From Flavivirga jejuensis (GTDB lineage: Bacteria > Bacteroidota > Bacteroidia > Flavobacteriales > Flavobacteriaceae), in the NCBI RefSeq assembly GCF_030540765.1, contig NZ_JAUOEL010000003.1, positions 124,001-188,000 on the forward strand: 64,000 bases of DNA, read 5' to 3'. Numbering within the stretch: the stretch's first letter is position 1; every line of letters begins with the position of its first letter. Below are positions 1 to 8,333 of the stretch, piece by piece. The notes below the pieces were generated by a model. The model was not told where the DNA came from, ran no database searches, and saw nothing but the letters and a program-made list of their open reading frames with translations. The position numbers were made by a program, and so were the translations under genes.

Positions 1-41
1 AACGACTAAACATTGCTGAGCTTAAACTAAACTATAATATT

Positions 42-1373
42 ATGAAAAAAAATGAATTTTTTTTTAAGAAAAAATATTGCTTAAATGCTTTATTTATTGC
101 CCTATTACTTCTGGTAACAAATTGTTCCAATGAAAATCTCGCTCTTGAGGCCACAAATGATGTTGAGCAAGTAGTTGACGAAAACACAAAAATCCCTTCT
201 ACTGCTAAATCCGATAAATCTGTTAAGATGTCGATTAATTCGGTTTCTGCCAGTGCACAACATAGCTCTACTTACTCTGCAGCAAAAGCCACAGATGGCA
301 ATTTAAATACGCGGTGGACTGCCAATGGAACTGTATATTTATATTTAGATCTTGGTTCTACAGCATTAATTGATTATGTTAAAATTGCACATCATGCAGG
401 AAATAGCAGGGTATACAAAATGAAGTTCCATGTACGTAATTCAACTAGTGGCAGTTGGAATCTTGTTGGAACTAAATCGAGTCCAGGCAATACTAGTAAT
501 TTTTATGATTACGACCTTGTTAACAGTAATAACAGATACATGAGAGTTACATGTACTGGTAATTCTTCAAATGGTTATAGTGATATCAAAGAGATAGAAC
601 TTTGGGGAACACCTGGTGGCGGTACTACTCCTCCTCCTAGCGGTTCAGCTAAAGATATTTTAGGTGGCCTCACAAATTGGAAGTTAAATGCATATTCTGG
701 TTCTCTTAATGTAGGCAGTAGCAACAATGGGCTGTCTTATGTTGACAGTGCATCAAAAAATGACAACTCAGGTTGGTTTTATGGCTCTAACGGATTTGCT
801 TATTTTAAAACGTACCCAGGTAATCCAACAAGTGGAGGTTCGTCTAATCCAAGAACCGAATTAAGAGAAATGACTTCAAACGGTTCTTCCACAATACATT
901 GGGATGGCACCACTAGTACGGAACATTCAATGAAATGGACCGTTAGGGTAGATGATTTACCACCATCTGGAAAGGTATGTTTTGGTCAAATTCATGCAGA
1001 AAGTGGCTCATCTTATGATGACATCCTCCGAGTTCAAGTACAAGGAAGTAGTGGACAAAATTCTGGCTCTGTAACATTGAGGCTTCTAGGGTATGCTACT
1101 GAGGAATTATTAGGTAGTGGACAGTCCATTAATTTCAATTTTAATATGGACACCGCTTATTCTTTTGAATTGGCCATGAAAAATAAAATCGTAAAACTTT
1201 ATGCATTAAATTCTAGTGGTTCAAGAACGAGTACTCTTTTTACTTCAGGAAGTATAAATTCTGATGGCAACTATTTTAAAGTGGGATGTTATTTACAGTC
1301 TACATCTAGTAGCCATAGTGGTTCTTCTGTTTATGGGTTAGTGGGAATTTCATCTCTTAGCGTTTCCCATTAA
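42..1373 (+). CDS. PL7 alginate lyase lipoprotein with F5/8-type carbohydrate-binding domain
   Basis: Predicted surface or periplasmic polysaccharide lyase that cleaves alginate by beta-elimination. A lipoprotein signal ends in a lipobox with Cys at residue 28. Residues about 60-190 form a discoidin/F5/8-type C module (CBM32-like: 'ATDGNLNTRWTA', 'IKEIELWG'). A Gly/Thr/Pro linker (about 190-205) leads to a C-terminal PL7 domain with its three strand motifs: RTELREM, QIHAES and YFKVGCYLQ, which carry the catalytic Arg, Gln/His and Tyr of the family. No T9SS sorting domain is seen, so it is probably anchored by lipid. Upstream sequence is cut by the window edge, so a neighbouring polysaccharide-utilisation locus cannot be excluded. 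The family call is firm; activity on other uronates such as glucuronan is possible. Confidence 0.9.
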   Translation: MKKNEFFFKKKYCLNALFIALLLLVTNCSNENLALEATNDVEQVVDENTKIPSTAKSDKSVKMSINSVSASAQHSSTYSAAKATDGNLNTRWTANGTVYLYLDLGSTALIDYVKIAHHAGNSRVYKMKFHVRNSTSGSWNLVGTKSSPGNTSNFYDYDLVNSNNRYMRVTCTGNSSNGYSDIKEIELWGTPGGGTTPPPSGSAKDILGGLTNWKLNAYSGSLNVGSSNNGLSYVDSASKNDNSGWFYGSNGFAYFKTYPGNPTSGGSSNPRTELREMTSNGSSTIHWDGTTSTEHSMKWTVRVDDLPPSGKVCFGQIHAESGSSYDDILRVQVQGSSGQNSGSVTLRLLGYATEELLGSGQSINFNFNMDTAYSFELAMKNKIVKLYALNSSGSRTSTLFTSGSINSDGNYFKVGCYLQSTSSSHSGSSVYGLVGISSLSVSH

Positions 1374-1894
1374 AAATAAAGAGGTTTAACTTAAAACAAA
1401 GCATGTTATGAAATAACTGTAAAGAGGCTGTATAAAAAGTGTCATTCTGAATTTTACCGAGAAACAAAATATATTTTGTTTTAAAAGTAGCAGTGAAGCT
1501 GTGAAGAATTTATAAAATTTTAATATTTTGGTTTTCAAACAAATAAAATGCTTCACTTTTCTCTGAATGACAAATTGTTTTGCTCTGAATCACAAAGTTT
1601 ATCAATTGTTAAACAGCCTCTTTACTTTTAACCTGAGTTTGATCTAAGGATCGTAGATAAAAGGCAATAAATATGCTAGATTCAACTTATAATTATTATA
1701 AACTAGCTAGACTAGTTTATAATAATTTAAGGAAGAAGATGGTATGTTTATTGGTTTTTAGCTTGAAATTAATAGATTTGAATATGTTTCAGATATCTAA
1801 AATTTACTTCATTAAGATAAACGTTTCATAAACAGCATTTTACAAAAACAACCTCATGTTCCTTAGGTCGAACTCAGGTTTTTATTGTATTTTA
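1374..1894. other. 521-bp intergenic stretch, no gene seen
   Basis: No convincing ORF on either strand. It lies between two convergent genes. Its main content is a palindromic mobile-like element (1419-1625). The remaining 270 bp up to the end of the next gene is AT-rich and holds an imperfect repeat of the word ACTAGTTTATAATAATT around 1690-1725, with no clear promoter or terminator. Confidence 0.6.
1419..1625. repeat. MITE-like element with 13-bp perfect terminal inverted repeats
   Basis: The ends GTAAAGAGGCTGT (1419-1431) and ACAGCCTCTTTAC (1613-1625) are exact inverted repeats. Inside them TCATTCTGA (1442-1450) and TCTGAATGA (1562-1570) are also inverted. The element is 207 bp, has no ORF, and includes the 18-bp palindrome AACAAAATATATTTTGTT at 1463-1480, which recurs at 16352-16369. 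Ends of the type AGAGGCTGTxTAAAAAGT are common at insertion-sequence termini, so a non-autonomous element moved by an IS transposase in trans is plausible. No clear target-site duplication was found. Confidence 0.65.
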
Positions 1895-2782
1895 TTACAA
1901 ATTAAGCTTATAACACATAACGTTGTTATGAAAAAAGGTGGGAACAAGTAACATCTGTGTTTCTGGAATATAATCGATATCTGCTGCATAAATGCCATCC
2001 TCTCGCGTATCTAGCAATAGTCTTTTTTCCCAATTGGATGCATCAATATAAAACACTTGCCCTTTCCAATTAGAGACAATAAAATCATTATTTTTTAATC
2101 GTATAACGCCATCGCCATGCCCAAGACCTTCTGTAAGTACTATAGACGTTTTTGAACGAAAATTATAAAGTCCAAAACAGTGTCTTCCAGAATCTAAAAA
2201 GAAAACACCTCTTCTTTGGTGTAATAATCCATTCAATCGTCCTTCTTCTCCCGTTTTAAGGGTACTAATTTCTCCATTCTCTAAAACATAAATCGAATTT
2301 GTATTTGATCCAGACGCATATATAATTCCCTTTGGTCCCACAGTGATATCGTTTAAATGTGGTTCTCCTTCAACGGGATAGGTATTAATTATTTTTTGAG
2401 TCTTTATATCTATTTCTACAATTCTATCAATATCGTTTACATATAGCTTATCATTAAAAATCCCCATTCCTTTGGGACCACTTAATCCTTCAAGCCATTT
2501 TAATTGCAAAATATTTCCTTTAGTATCTATGGTTGACAGGAAACCATTATTATCTTTTTCCCATGGAGACTTATTAACATTAGAAACAAAAATAATATCT
2601 GATTCTTTATGGTATAAAACCGCTTCACTAGTCGTTAAAAGCGTATCTGTTTGCCAAACTAAATCTAAGCTTGGTGTTTTTTTTAAATCCTCTTTAACTG
2701 GAATTGTTTCTTGCTTTTTTTTACAAGAAACGCTTAACAATAGAGTCATTAAAACGGCACATAAAATATACTTTTTCATCAT
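1895..2782 (-). CDS. SMP-30/gluconolactonase-like beta-propeller lipoprotein
   Basis: Exported lipoprotein: the signal sequence ends at 'LLLSVSCKKK' (lipobox Cys about 20). The mature 275 residues read as a six-bladed beta-propeller of the SMP-30/LRE type, with repeated strands such as 'GPKGMGIFNDKLYVND', 'HLNDITVGPKGIIYAS' and 'GDGVIRLKNNDFIVSNW'. Some relatives are metal-dependent lactonases, but many are annotated only as ATP/GTP-binding or hypothetical, and the substrate cannot be read from the sequence. It is the last gene of a minus-strand train after manC and the DUF389 protein, with a 33-bp gap upstream, so it is probably co-transcribed with them. Length is normal for the fold. Confidence 0.7.
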   Translation of the reverse strand: MMKKYILCAVLMTLLLSVSCKKKQETIPVKEDLKKTPSLDLVWQTDTLLTTSEAVLYHKESDIIFVSNVNKSPWEKDNNGFLSTIDTKGNILQLKWLEGLSGPKGMGIFNDKLYVNDIDRIVEIDIKTQKIINTYPVEGEPHLNDITVGPKGIIYASGSNTNSIYVLENGEISTLKTGEEGRLNGLLHQRRGVFFLDSGRHCFGLYNFRSKTSIVLTEGLGHGDGVIRLKNNDFIVSNWKGQVFYIDASNWEKRLLLDTREDGIYAADIDYIPETQMLLVPTFFHNNVMCYKLNL

Positions 2783-2815
2783 ATTATTTTGTTTTCAATA
2801 TATATTCTCCATTTA

Positions 2816-4291
2816 TCAATTCACTCTTTTAAGCACCAAGGTATCTAAATTCAGTTTTTGCTTCAACCATTTACTTAATTCTTTTTCTTTCACTGAGACC
2901 AGGCTATCCTTCATCGATTTCCTCCATTTTATATGGGTCACAGCTATGGTATCAATTTTAATAAAATCTTTAGATTCAAGCATTTTTGCATAACTAAAAT
3001 ATTGTAAGTCACTAAATCTTACTTTAGCATCACGTGATAAATTAGTAAACGACACTGAATTTTTTTGGGAGTCATTACTTTCTATTTGCTTGTTTAAATC
3101 TACAATCTCAATTTGCAAATCTGCAATTTGTTTTTGTAAACCTGAAATGACATGATCCTTTTGGTCTAATTCTTTAATAGCCCTGTCGTAAGCATCAGAT
3201 ATTTTATCTATACTTCTATTTTTATTTCCATTTATTTCAAGATCAAATGCTTCAATCTTTTCATAATGTTTTAATTCATTTCGCAAATCGGCTTCTGTAA
3301 CTTCTGCTATTTCTCCATTAAAATATAGCGTTATTTTTTTTTCATCAGTATTTAATGTTCCATTTTGGTACCATAACTGCGGATTAGATGTAATTTCATC
3401 TTTAATAAAATTATTATAATCATTCTCAAAACCACTTTGTTTTATAAATTCTACGAACGTCCATATCGCAGGTGCCATAACTAATATTGCTAATATAGAT
3501 GCAAGCTGGGCGATACGCTTTCTTTTTTTAGAATTAGCATATTTTAGCATTGGAAAACGCAAAACCTTCAACACTATGAATGTTGCCAATGCAATAAACA
3601 TCGTGTTTATAGTAAACAAATACATAGCTCCTACAAAATAGTCCCAATTATGAGCTAGCCCATAACCCGCTGTACATAATGGAGGCATTAAAGCTGTAGC
3701 AATAGCAACACCAAAAATAACCGAAGCGATTGTTCCTTTTTTAGTACGTGCAATAATTAATGCTGCGCCTCCAAAAAAGGCTATAAGGACATCTCTAACA
3801 TCTGGTTTTGTTCGTCCAAAAAGTTCGTTAGTAACCAAATCTGCAGTTGGAAAAAACTTAAAGAACAGGTAAGCTGTTAGCAAACTTAGAACGATCATGG
3901 TCGCTAAGTTTATTAGCGATTTCCTTAAAGTATCAATATCGTTAATAGCAATAGAAAGTCCGACTCCTAAAATAGGTCCCATTAATGGCGAAATTAACAT
4001 GGCACCAATAACCACCGCAGTAGAGTTTGCATTTAACCCTACAGAAGCCACAAAGATCGAACAGATTAATATCCAAGCAGTGGCTCCTTTAAAAGGAATA
4101 TCTCCTTTTATAGCTTCAATAGTTGCATCTCTGTCGGTATCTTCTCTAAAATCAAGTAACTCACTAAAAAAGATTTTAATGCTTTTAAACAAACCTTTAG
4201 CATCTTTTTTTACAGCTTCTTTTGATTGCTCAACGGCTTTATCCTGATTAGTTTCTTCGTCTGAAAAATTAAATTTACTTTCTTCACTCAT
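2816..4291 (-). CDS. DUF389 family membrane protein
   Basis: Integral inner-membrane protein of the DUF389 (TIGR00341) family, function unknown. A hydrophilic N-terminus of about 55 residues is followed by several hydrophobic helices with the family's glycine-rich segments ('NSTAVVIGAMLISPLMGPILGVG', 'GGAALIIARTKKG', 'ATALMPPLCTAGYGL'). Residues about 310-491 form a long polar C-terminal tail with a predicted coiled coil ('HVISGLQKQIADLQIEIVDLN'). The start lies only 9 bp after the manC stop, so the two genes are surely one transcript. The coiled-coil tail is longer than in minimal DUF389 proteins and may mediate oligomerisation (inference). Confidence 0.88.
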   Translation of the reverse strand: MSEESKFNFSDEETNQDKAVEQSKEAVKKDAKGLFKSIKIFFSELLDFREDTDRDATIEAIKGDIPFKGATAWILICSIFVASVGLNANSTAVVIGAMLISPLMGPILGVGLSIAINDIDTLRKSLINLATMIVLSLLTAYLFFKFFPTADLVTNELFGRTKPDVRDVLIAFFGGAALIIARTKKGTIASVIFGVAIATALMPPLCTAGYGLAHNWDYFVGAMYLFTINTMFIALATFIVLKVLRFPMLKYANSKKRKRIAQLASILAILVMAPAIWTFVEFIKQSGFENDYNNFIKDEITSNPQLWYQNGTLNTDEKKITLYFNGEIAEVTEADLRNELKHYEKIEAFDLEINGNKNRSIDKISDAYDRAIKELDQKDHVISGLQKQIADLQIEIVDLNKQIESNDSQKNSVSFTNLSRDAKVRFSDLQYFSYAKMLESKDFIKIDTIAVTHIKWRKSMKDSLVSVKEKELSKWLKQKLNLDTLVLKRVN

Positions 4292-4300
4292 AATTATATT

Positions 4301-5392
4301 TTACCCATAATGTTCTCCAAATGTATCCTTCACTTTTTGGAGTACTTTTTTAATGTCCTGCTCTTTTGTCTTAGGAAAGATAAGCAAAACCTCGTCTTTA
4401 TCTACAATAATGTAATCTTTCAAACCATCAACAACTACAATTTTGTCGTTCTTAGTGCGAATCATATTTCCAGAAGCGTCCTCCGATAATGTTCTGGCAT
4501 TCACGATCGCATTTTTGCTGTCATCCTTATCTAACTTATCATATAAACTCCCCCAGGTACCAAGATCATTCCAATCAAATTCAGCAGCAATTACATAAAC
4601 ATTGCTAGATTTTTCCATAATGGCATAGTCTACCGAAATGTTTTCTGCCTTACCATAATTATCTTGGATAAAGTTTTCTTCAAGATCGGTATTATAAACA
4701 TCTATACCTTTTTCAAATAATGCAAATAATTCTGGTTGGTTACTTTTAAAAGCTTCAACAACACTTTTTACACTCCACATAAAAATACCAGCATTCCATA
4801 AAAAGTTTCCTTGTTCTATATACTGTTTCGCAACCTCATAAACAGGTTTTTCTTTAAACTGATTAACCGATTTTATTTCTTTAGTAGAGGTCTTATCATA
4901 TTCAATGTAACCATATCCTGTGTTAGGAAATGTAGGTTGAATACCTAAAGTCATGAGCGCTTTATTTTCAGAACAAAAATCGAATGCCTGTTCTACATTT
5001 TTAGAAAAAGCATTTTCATCTTCAATCCAATGATCGCTAGGCGCTACAATCATAACAGCATCTGGGTTTTCTTTTTGAATTTTTAATGACGCATATAAAA
5101 TACAGGGTGCTGTATTTCGCATGGCAGGTTCTAAAACAACTTGTCGTTTTGTAACGCTTGGTAATTGTTCTAACACGAGGTCATTATAACACTCATTGGT
5201 TAAAATAAAAATATTTTCCTCTGGTATTAATTTTGCTAATCGATGGAATGTTTTCTGGATTAATGTATCACCAGTCCCTAACATATCATGAAATTGTTTA
5301 GGAAAATCTTGAGTGCTCACTGGCCAAAATCTAGAACCGACACCGCCCGCCATTAAAATGGCATAATAGTTTTTATTTTTCATATGTATCAT
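4301..5392 (-). CDS. manC: mannose-1-phosphate guanylyltransferase
   Basis: Cytoplasmic nucleotidyltransferase that makes GDP-mannose from mannose-1-phosphate and GTP, feeding surface polysaccharides, O-antigen and protein glycosylation. The N-terminus holds the pyrophosphorylase signature GGVGSRFWP followed by PKQF (residues about 16-31), and 'MIVAPSDHWI' supplies the metal-binding Asp region near 115. It is about 360 residues, that is, the single-domain form without the phosphomannose isomerase domain of longer bifunctional ManC proteins. The first ATG gives MIHMKNKN; the ATG at residue 4 is an equally good start. It heads the operon with the DUF389 protein 9 bp downstream. Confidence 0.92.
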   Translation of the reverse strand: MIHMKNKNYYAILMAGGVGSRFWPVSTQDFPKQFHDMLGTGDTLIQKTFHRLAKLIPEENIFILTNECYNDLVLEQLPSVTKRQVVLEPAMRNTAPCILYASLKIQKENPDAVMIVAPSDHWIEDENAFSKNVEQAFDFCSENKALMTLGIQPTFPNTGYGYIEYDKTSTKEIKSVNQFKEKPVYEVAKQYIEQGNFLWNAGIFMWSVKSVVEAFKSNQPELFALFEKGIDVYNTDLEENFIQDNYGKAENISVDYAIMEKSSNVYVIAAEFDWNDLGTWGSLYDKLDKDDSKNAIVNARTLSEDASGNMIRTKNDKIVVVDGLKDYIIVDKDEVLLIFPKTKEQDIKKVLQKVKDTFGEHYG

Positions 5393-5475
5393 GTCATTCC
5401 CGTGAAAACGGAAATCTGTTTATTTATAATTTTAGAAGTGCTTTTTACAACGCACTTATGATATTTAGTTTGAAT

Positions 5476-6093
5476 TCATGAGATTCCTACATCTTCAGGA
5501 ATAACAATCTCAACTTCTGCATTAGGGTTGAAAAGATACAACTTTCCTGTACTTACTTCAATACACTCAAAACGTTTGACTCGTTTTTGACCCATTTTAA
5601 ATACTTTACCATTATACAATTTAAAAACACTCCCTAAAGGTACTTCAAAAATATAAGTTTTATTACTTGGCGGGTCAAACTGTTTTAACGCCAAGGCTAA
5701 ATTAGCATCGGTATCGCTACTTGCTTTAGGGTTTTTAAAATGTTTTGCTAAGAGTGGTAACAAATGTTCTGGAAATATATTTGGATTTATAAAGGGTAAC
5801 ATTAAATGCTGAAAACTACGCTTCCATTCTATACCATGCGGTTTTATAAATCTACCATAGGTTTTATAAGCTTCAAAATGGGCTATCTCATGAATAAGGG
5901 TGATTAAGAACCGAAACTTATTGAGGTTTGAATTTATTGTTATCTCATGTTGGTCATTTGGCAATCGTTTATAATCACCATGGCGGGTTTTACGTTCATT
6001 TTTAATTCTAATTAACAAATTATCATGTTCTAAAAGTTTTAGAACCTGAGTCAACGCTTTTTCTGGGATGTAGCTTTGAAGTAAATTTTGCAT
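5476..6093 (-). CDS. SprT-like zinc metalloprotease-fold protein
   Basis: SprT/Spartan-type protein with the zinc motif HEIAH ('LITLIHEIAHFEAY') about 65 residues from the chosen start, followed by a basic C-terminal part. Family members in eukaryotes act on DNA-protein crosslinks; the bacterial role is poorly known. An in-frame ATG at 6156 would add 21 residues. I prefer the ATG at 6093 because the N-terminus MQNLLQSYIPEKAL looks like the start of the family, and because a near-perfect Bacteroidota promoter (TTG 6126-6128, 19-bp spacer, TATTTTTG 6099-6106) lies inside the longer version. The transcript would then be leaderless or nearly so. Confidence 0.82.
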   Translation of the reverse strand: MQNLLQSYIPEKALTQVLKLLEHDNLLIRIKNERKTRHGDYKRLPNDQHEITINSNLNKFRFLITLIHEIAHFEAYKTYGRFIKPHGIEWKRSFQHLMLPFINPNIFPEHLLPLLAKHFKNPKASSDTDANLALALKQFDPPSNKTYIFEVPLGSVFKLYNGKVFKMGQKRVKRFECIEVSTGKLYLFNPNAEVEIVIPEDVGIS

Positions 6094-6098
6094 CACAA

Positions 6099-6128
6099 CA
6101 AAAATACGAGAATTCTTTAAAGTTTCAA
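6099..6128 (-). promoter_or_regulatory. Bacteroidota-type promoter of the SprT-like gene
   Basis: On the minus strand TTG (6126-6128), 19 bp, then TATTTTTG (6099-6106) matches the primary sigma consensus TTG-N19-TAnnTTTG. The -7 element ends only 5 nt before the ATG at 6093, so transcription should start at or within a few bases of the start codon. Confidence 0.7.
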
Positions 6129-6157
6129 CTATTATACTTGTATGAAAAATCTTCAAA

Positions 6158-6305
6158 TTTTGTTTTTGGAATTAGTTTGGGTGGGATTACGTTCTCAGTC
6201 AAGGCAAAATAAATGCGAATAGCATCGCTATTTAAAGAAAATTTGCCGCAGAATGAGGACTTAAGGCAATAAAATAAACTAAAGGATAAAATTTAAACAG
6301 TTTCT
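6158..6305. repeat. Dispersed 150-bp intergenic repeat, copy A
   Basis: It aligns along its whole length with 31785-31934. Shared blocks include TTTTTGGAATT, TAGTTTGGGTGGG, TTACGTTCTC, AAATGCGAA, TATTTAAAGAAA and the final block CTAAAGGATAAAATTTAAACAGTTTCT with a few substitutions and short indels elsewhere. It has no coding potential. This copy lacks the left 10-bp terminal repeat present in copy B. Confidence 0.75.
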
Positions 6306-6354
6306 AAGAAAGCACCAAACTCAATAAATTAGACTCCTAAAGAACGCTATAATT

Positions 6355-6447
6355 GGAAACCCTCCTTTGCAAGCAGGCAGATCCAACCCAAAGGTAGGAG
6401 AATTTTTAGATGAAGCATGAGTCTCACTAAAAACCGAAAAGGTTTCC
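6355..6447. repeat. REP-like foldable element (family shared with 23069-23165)
   Basis: The ends GGAAACC (6355-6361) and GGTTTCC (6441-6447) are inverted. The core holds AGCAGGCAG-x2-CCAACC and AATTTTTAGATGAAGCATGA...CTCACTAAAAACCG, which is shared with the element at 23069-23165 (GGCAGGCAG-x2-CCAACC, AATTTTTAGATTAAATCATGA...CTCTCTAAAAATCGG). The shared core and the different outer stems are typical of REP-type intergenic families in this group. Confidence 0.6.
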
Positions 6448-6538
6448 TGTTTTATATTTTTGTCTAATCAATAAAAAGGAGAATCTATGACTTCTTATCA
6501 AGCAACCTATACTCATTTACAAAACTGATCACCAAGCA

Positions 6539-6685
6539 CTAATAGGTAGGCTTTTTAGGACGAAACAGCGAGAACTTAATCTTTGTTGTTTGTATTTTAT
6601 TTTCTAACTTTTTTTCTATGTGTTTTAAATCTGTTTTTACTACTTTTAAACCTTCACTTACGGGTAATTCAGGTTTTGTTTTCAT
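6539..6685 (-). CDS. Small basic protein (48 aa), function unknown
   Basis: ATG at 6685 and TAG at 6541-6539 encode 48 residues: MKTKPELPVSEGLKVV followed by a lysine-rich, mostly amphipathic helix (KTDLKHIEKKLENKIQTTKIK) and an FRPKKPTY tail. Codon use and composition look like those of a real flavobacterial small protein, and the ORF sits between non-coding repeats with no overlapping alternative. No signal peptide or domain is recognised. The call rests on composition alone and needs conservation data. Confidence 0.45.
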   Translation of the reverse strand: MKTKPELPVSEGLKVVKTDLKHIEKKLENKIQTTKIKFSLFRPKKPTY

Positions 6686-6811
6686 TGTTATTGTTTTATG
6701 TTTTAATAACAACGTAACTGGTTATTTTACAACAAACTTGTATAGACAACACTAAGCTAGACCCTAGATATTTAGTGTAACTAAGTGATTAACTCAATAA
6801 ACAAAATTAGG

Positions 6812-7672
6812 ATGATAAAGAAAGTGACTAACAAATTAAAATATTTAATTAAAACAAAATCTACATTAAAGGAACTTAAAAAAAATAGTGATAATGATAT
6901 TCGAATTATGGGATCAGTGATTGATTTTATAATTTCTGATAATAGTTGGACTGAGGAGGAAAAAGCGGCACTTAATGAAGTTGATAAATTAGAAAAAAAA
7001 TATTTAAAATCATCTGAGACCATTGAAAATGTAGATTATGGGGCTGGAAGTTCAAACTCAAAAAGAAGCCAACAAAATATAAAAGAAGGGAACATTACGA
7101 TTCAGAAGATCTCAGACATCCACAAAATTGCTTCAAGTAATAAGAAATGGGGGAAATTAATTTTTAAAATTATTAGAGCACATAAACCAACTAATTGCTT
7201 AGAATTAGGAACAAGTCTTGGAGTATCGGCAGCATACCAAATCTTAGCATTAAAACTAAACCATAATGGAAACCTCACAACTATTGAAGGCTCAAAAGAG
7301 CGAGCCAAAATTGCAAATGAGAGTTTAAAAAACCTTCAGTATAAGGATTACAAAGTTGTTAATGGAAAGTTTTATGATATATTACCAGAGGTTCTTGATA
7401 AAAATGAATTAATCGATTTGGTCTTTATTGATGGACATCATGATGAGACTGCCACTCAAAAGTATTTCGAATTATTGTATCCCTTTTTATCCGATAAATC
7501 AATTTTGATATTTGATGATATAAATTGGTCAAATGGAATGAAAAGTGTGTGGAAAAACATATACAAGGATAATAGAATTAACGCTTCATTTGATTTATAT
7601 CAATGGGGAATTTGCCTCGTGAATAAGGATAAAAAAAAGATGGAAGAAAATCATTTTAATCTTAGAATATAG
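6812..7672 (+). CDS. Class I SAM-dependent methyltransferase (O-methyltransferase-like)
   Basis: Rossmann-fold methyltransferase: motif I 'CLELGTSLGVSAAY' binds SAM, 'LTTIEGSKERAKIA' supplies the acidic ribose ligand, and 'IDLVFIDGHHDETAT' is the motif IV region with the IDGxH pattern of O-methyltransferases. The substrate is unknown. The N-terminal third is Lys-rich and poorly conserved. A GTG at 6785 would give a form 9 residues longer; I favour the ATG at 6812, preceded closely by TTAGG. It converges with the HAD phosphatase gene, with 8 bp between stop codons and no clear terminator in the gap. Confidence 0.78.
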   Translation: MIKKVTNKLKYLIKTKSTLKELKKNSDNDIRIMGSVIDFIISDNSWTEEEKAALNEVDKLEKKYLKSSETIENVDYGAGSSNSKRSQQNIKEGNITIQKISDIHKIASSNKKWGKLIFKIIRAHKPTNCLELGTSLGVSAAYQILALKLNHNGNLTTIEGSKERAKIANESLKNLQYKDYKVVNGKFYDILPEVLDKNELIDLVFIDGHHDETATQKYFELLYPFLSDKSILIFDDINWSNGMKSVWKNIYKDNRINASFDLYQWGICLVNKDKKKMEENHFNLRI

Positions 7673-7680
7673 CTAAAGCA

Positions 7681-8316
7681 TCACAACATTTTTAAAAGCT
7701 CAGACATACTACTAAACACTTTAGTAGCCTCACTTTGTAACTCATCATTATAATCATGAGCTGTAAATCCAAACACATCAAACCCTCCCTTTTTTGCTGC
7801 ATGAACTCCAGACAAGCTATCTTCTATAACCACACATTCACTTGGTTTAAATCCCATAGTTTTTGCAGCCCATAAAAAAACCGCAGGGTCTGGCTTCCAT
7901 TTTTTAATGGCATAGCAACTAAAAATATTGTTCTCAAAAAAAGGTAATAAACCTGTGAGTCCTAAATTAAGCTCAATCTTATTTTCTGGCCCACTAGATG
8001 CTACACAAAATGGCTGTTTTAAATTATCGAGTACTTCTTTTATACCTTCAACGGGTTTCATATTTTTTTTAAAAGATTCAAAACTTCGTGTTCGATATAT
8101 ATCTTCTAAATTATCAGGAAGTATCGTTTTGGCATGTGTAGCAATTCTACTTTTACAAGCTTCAAAAAAACTCCCTTTAAAATGTTTCATACCGTATTCC
8201 AAATCTATATTCGCTCCATATTCATTTGCGATATCTACTAATGTTTGAATACTTATAGGTTCGCTATCAACTAACACACCATCACAATCGAAAATAACAC
8301 ACTTATATTTACTCAT
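7681..8316 (-). CDS. HAD-superfamily phosphatase, beta-phosphoglucomutase-like
   Basis: Cytoplasmic HAD hydrolase. Motif I DCDGV gives nucleophile Asp10 and Asp12; the helical cap follows ('VDSEPISIQT'); motif II Ser lies in 'CVASSGP'; the motif III Lys lies in 'KKWKPDP'; motif IV is 'VVIEDSLSGVHAAKKGG'. The cap type and the 'VDSEP' sequence place it among the beta-phosphoglucomutase/phosphoglycolate phosphatase-like sugar-phosphate phosphatases. The exact substrate is unknown. It lies 17 bp downstream of the OmpA-family gene and could be read through from that operon. Confidence 0.85.
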   Translation of the reverse strand: MSKYKCVIFDCDGVLVDSEPISIQTLVDIANEYGANIDLEYGMKHFKGSFFEACKSRIATHAKTILPDNLEDIYRTRSFESFKKNMKPVEGIKEVLDNLKQPFCVASSGPENKIELNLGLTGLLPFFENNIFSCYAIKKWKPDPAVFLWAAKTMGFKPSECVVIEDSLSGVHAAKKGGFDVFGFTAHDYNDELQSEATKVFSSMSELLKML

Positions 8317-8333
8317 ATGTACTATAAAAAATC

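Larger units (their letters stand above)
6157..6784. other. Repeat-rich intergenic region with one tiny ORF
   Basis: It holds copy A of a 150-bp dispersed repeat (6158-6305), a foldable REP-like element (6355-6447) and a 48-codon ORF (6539-6685, minus). The remainder shows nothing I can name. Confidence 0.6.

Noticed and set aside
2472-2993. 173-codon plus-strand frame spanning the DUF389 and lipoprotein genes
   Set aside because: It runs antisense across two well-supported genes, and its residue composition is that of a complement frame with no domain.
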